From assembly GCF_024436055.1 (NCBI RefSeq), contig NZ_JANFNH010000001.1, positions 1-64,000 of the forward strand: a stretch of 64,000 bases of DNA, read 5' to 3'. This document shows, in pieces, positions 62,346 to 64,000 of this stretch (its first letter is position 1; every line of letters begins with the position of its first letter). Position numbers and translations under genes: made by a program. The DNA is from Streptantibioticus rubrisoli. Its GTDB lineage: Bacteria; Actinomycetota; Actinomycetes; Streptomycetales; Streptomycetaceae. Below the pieces are notes generated by a model that was not told where the DNA came from, searched no databases, and worked only from the letters and a program-made list of their open reading frames with translations.

Positions 62346-63943
62346 GTGGCCTTGGTTCCTCGGGGAGTTCTTCGCAGGGCGCGTCCGGGCAGGGCGCCGG
62401 TGGGGGAGCCTTGGCGGAGGACGGCGGTGCCGTTGACGTAGACGTACTCGATACCGGCGGCGGGGCGCCGGGGGTGGTCGAAGGTGGCGGTGTCCTGGAC
62501 GGTGTGGGGGTCGAACAGCACCAGGTCGGCGTGGTAGCCGGGCCGGACCAGGCCCCGGCGGTCGAGTTTCAGTCGACGGGCCGGGCGGCCGGTCATCCGG
62601 GCGATCGCCTCCTCAAGCGTGAGAATGCCCAACCCACGGCTGTAGTGGGCGAGATAGCGGGGGAAGGTGCCCCAGGCCCGGGGGTGTGGCCGGACTCCCA
62701 CGAGCAGTCCGTCGCTGCCGACGGTGTGGGCGGGGTGCCGCATGATGGCCCGTACGTTCTCCTCGTGGCCGACGTGCTGGAGGATGGTGGTGGCCAACTC
62801 GTCCTGGCGCAGCAGGTCGAAGAACACCTCGGTGCCCTTGCGCCGCCGCCACGCGGCGAGTTCGGCGACGGTCCGGCCGACGGCGTCGGCCAGTCGCGGG
62901 TTGCGGACGCCGGAGATCTGGATGGTGGCCCAGTCGGCGACCACGCCGTGGCAGCCGTCGCTGCCCCGCTCTTCGAGGTCGACCCGGATCCGCTCCCGGG
63001 CACCCGGCTCGGCGAGCCGGGCGAGAAGGGCGTCGGGTCCCCCCTCGGCCGCCCAACTGGGCAGCAGCGCGGCCAGCGTGGTGGATCCGGGAAGATAGGG
63101 ATAGCTGTCCAGCGTGATGTCGCAGCCGTCCGCGAGGGCCGCATCCACCAGGGTCAGCAGCTCGACGGCCCTGCCCCGGTTGACCTCGAAGTTCATCGTG
63201 GCGTGCGTCAGGTGGAGCGGGCAGCCGGACCGGCGGGTGATCTCCACCATCTCGGAGTAGCCCGCCAACGCGCCCTTGCCGTAGGAGCGTTGGTGCGGGG
63301 CGTGGAAGCCGCCGAACTCGGCGACCACCCGGCACAGCGCCACCAGCTCATCGGTGTCGGCGTACATCCCGGGCGGGTAGGTGAGGCCGCTGGACATGCC
63401 GACCGCGCCCTGCGCCATCCCCTGGGCCAGCAGCTCCCGCATCAGGCAGAGCTCCCCGGCGGTCGGCGGCCGGTTGTCCCAGCCCATCGCGAGCATCCGA
63501 ACGGAACCGTGCGGTACCAGGTAACAGGCGTTGACGCCGATGCCCCGGTCGAGCCGGTCGAGGTACTCGGCGACGGTACGCCAGTTCCAGTCGAAGCCCT
63601 CCGGATCGCCGTTCCACCCCGCGAGTTGACGGCGCAGCGCGGCCAGCGTGGTGTCGTCGACCGGGGCGTAGGACAGGCCGTCCTGGCCGAGTACCTCGCA
63701 GGTGATGCCCTGGGTGACGCGGGACGGGTGCTCGGGTTCGACCAGCACTTCCAGGTCGGAGTGCGTGTGCATGTCGATGAAACCGGGCGTGAGGACGAGG
63801 CCGTCCGCGTCGATGATATGACGCCCCGTCAGGTTGGTTCCCACTTCGGTGATGAACCCGGCGGTGACGGTGACGTCAGCGCGGTAGCGGTCGGCTCCGG
63901 TGCCGTCGACGACGGTGGCGTCGCGGAAGAGCAGGTCGGACAT
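62342..63943 (-). CDS. N-acyl-D-amino-acid deacylase (D-aminoacylase)
   Basis: This 533-residue amidohydrolase has the metal motif PGFIDMHTHSDLEVL (HxH), the bridging Cys region TCEVLGQDGLSYAP, then HAPHQRSYG, LHLTHATM, ITLDSYPY and the Asp in HTVGSDGLLVG. A final beta-sandwich closes with GYHADLVLFDP. The Cys-bridged zinc site is diagnostic for D-aminoacylase. It releases D-amino acids from N-acyl forms. It starts in a TGATG overlap with an upstream gene and ends in an ATGA overlap with the aldolase, so it is the middle of an operon. Confidence 0.93.
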   Translation of the reverse strand: MSDLLFRDATVVDGTGADRYRADVTVTAGFITEVGTNLTGRHIIDADGLVLTPGFIDMHTHSDLEVLVEPEHPSRVTQGITCEVLGQDGLSYAPVDDTTLAALRRQLAGWNGDPEGFDWNWRTVAEYLDRLDRGIGVNACYLVPHGSVRMLAMGWDNRPPTAGELCLMRELLAQGMAQGAVGMSSGLTYPPGMYADTDELVALCRVVAEFGGFHAPHQRSYGKGALAGYSEMVEITRRSGCPLHLTHATMNFEVNRGRAVELLTLVDAALADGCDITLDSYPYLPGSTTLAALLPSWAAEGGPDALLARLAEPGARERIRVDLEERGSDGCHGVVADWATIQISGVRNPRLADAVGRTVAELAAWRRRKGTEVFFDLLRQDELATTILQHVGHEENVRAIMRHPAHTVGSDGLLVGVRPHPRAWGTFPRYLAHYSRGLGILTLEEAIARMTGRPARRLKLDRRGLVRPGYHADLVLFDPHTVQDTATFDHPRRPAAGIEYVYVNGTAVLRQGSPTGALPGRALRRTPRGTKAT

Positions 63944-64000
63944 CAGAAGGACGTCCTCACCAGATCGGCCACCCGTGGCTCAGGGCTGTCCGCGTCGTCC
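63943..64000 (-). CDS. C-terminal end of an upstream operon gene (runs off window)
   Basis: Only 18 codons are visible: DDADSPEPRVADLVRTSF, then a TGA that shares a base with the D-aminoacylase ATG. This spacing shows a translationally coupled gene upstream, but the product cannot be identified from so little. Confidence 0.55.
   Translation of the reverse strand, partial: DDADSPEPRVADLVRTSF

Overview
This window is high-GC actinobacterial DNA and most likely comes from a Streptomyces chromosome. The evidence is the extreme G/C bias at third codon positions, frequent GTG starts, ATGA and TGATG gene overlaps, rare TTA (bldA-type) codons, DasR-like, TetR-like and MarR-like operators, and Streptomyces-type families such as Lnt, Pls/PosA-family synthetases, the MAB_1171c family and roadblock proteins. 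It looks like ordinary accessory chromosome arm or near-arm sequence. I saw no replication origin, rRNA, tRNA, CRISPR array, prophage or complete insertion sequence.

Layout. 1-7.7 kb: lipoprotein fragment, DinB/DUF664 protein, Gfo/Idh/MocA oxidoreductase, apolipoprotein N-acyltransferase, a KdpD/KdpE pair without kdpFABC, and a small membrane protein. 7.7-13.3 kb: a tightly overlapped ABC importer operon (binding protein, two permeases, ATPase, HAD phosphatase) with a divergent GntR/UTRA regulator and a palindromic operator candidate. 13.3-18.2 kb: an uncharacterised protein, an incomplete beta-ketoadipate set (pcaF, pcaH, pcaG) and a secreted GH18 chitinase behind a DasR-like box. 18.2-25.2 kb: glyoxalase-fold protein, Usp, exported M1 metallopeptidase, and a 1309-residue Pls/PosA-family NRPS-like polymer synthetase. 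26-33.7 kb: a PEP mutase/ICL-family enzyme; an operon of ImmA-like peptidase, MAB_1171c-family membrane protein and methyltransferase; tam with MarR-like palindromes; and a TetR/amidase/SDR unit around a perfect 16-bp palindrome.

33.7-37.6 kb is a decayed or rearranged patch. A ctaA gene has an in-frame TAA near its start. It is followed by a lower-GC leader, then a lasso-type macrolactam cyclase that loses its C-terminus exactly where a DMATS-type aromatic prenyltransferase begins in another frame. 37.6-43 kb: katG with a divergent Fur-family repressor sharing one promoter region, then three roadblock proteins and a DUF4388-like protein with no GTPase. 43-48.8 kb: a large secreted Ig-like protein, an ABC exporter and a secreted lytic transglycosylase. 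48.9-56.6 kb: small stress, regulatory and hypothetical genes (DinB, DsbA-like mycothiol-type reductase, THEP1 NTPase, GlxA-type AraC regulator, cupin, hemerythrin/holin-X pair, LysR). 57-64 kb: a secreted Asp-box beta-propeller protein with a strong terminator, an IS630 scrap, an epimerase/MarR pair, and a D-aminoacylase, KDPG-aldolase and 37-residue-peptide operon that runs off the window.

The most promising leads for undescribed biology are the cyclase/prenyltransferase locus, the polymer synthetase paired with an exported aminopeptidase, the ImmA/MAB_1171c/methyltransferase operon and the GTPase-less roadblock cluster.
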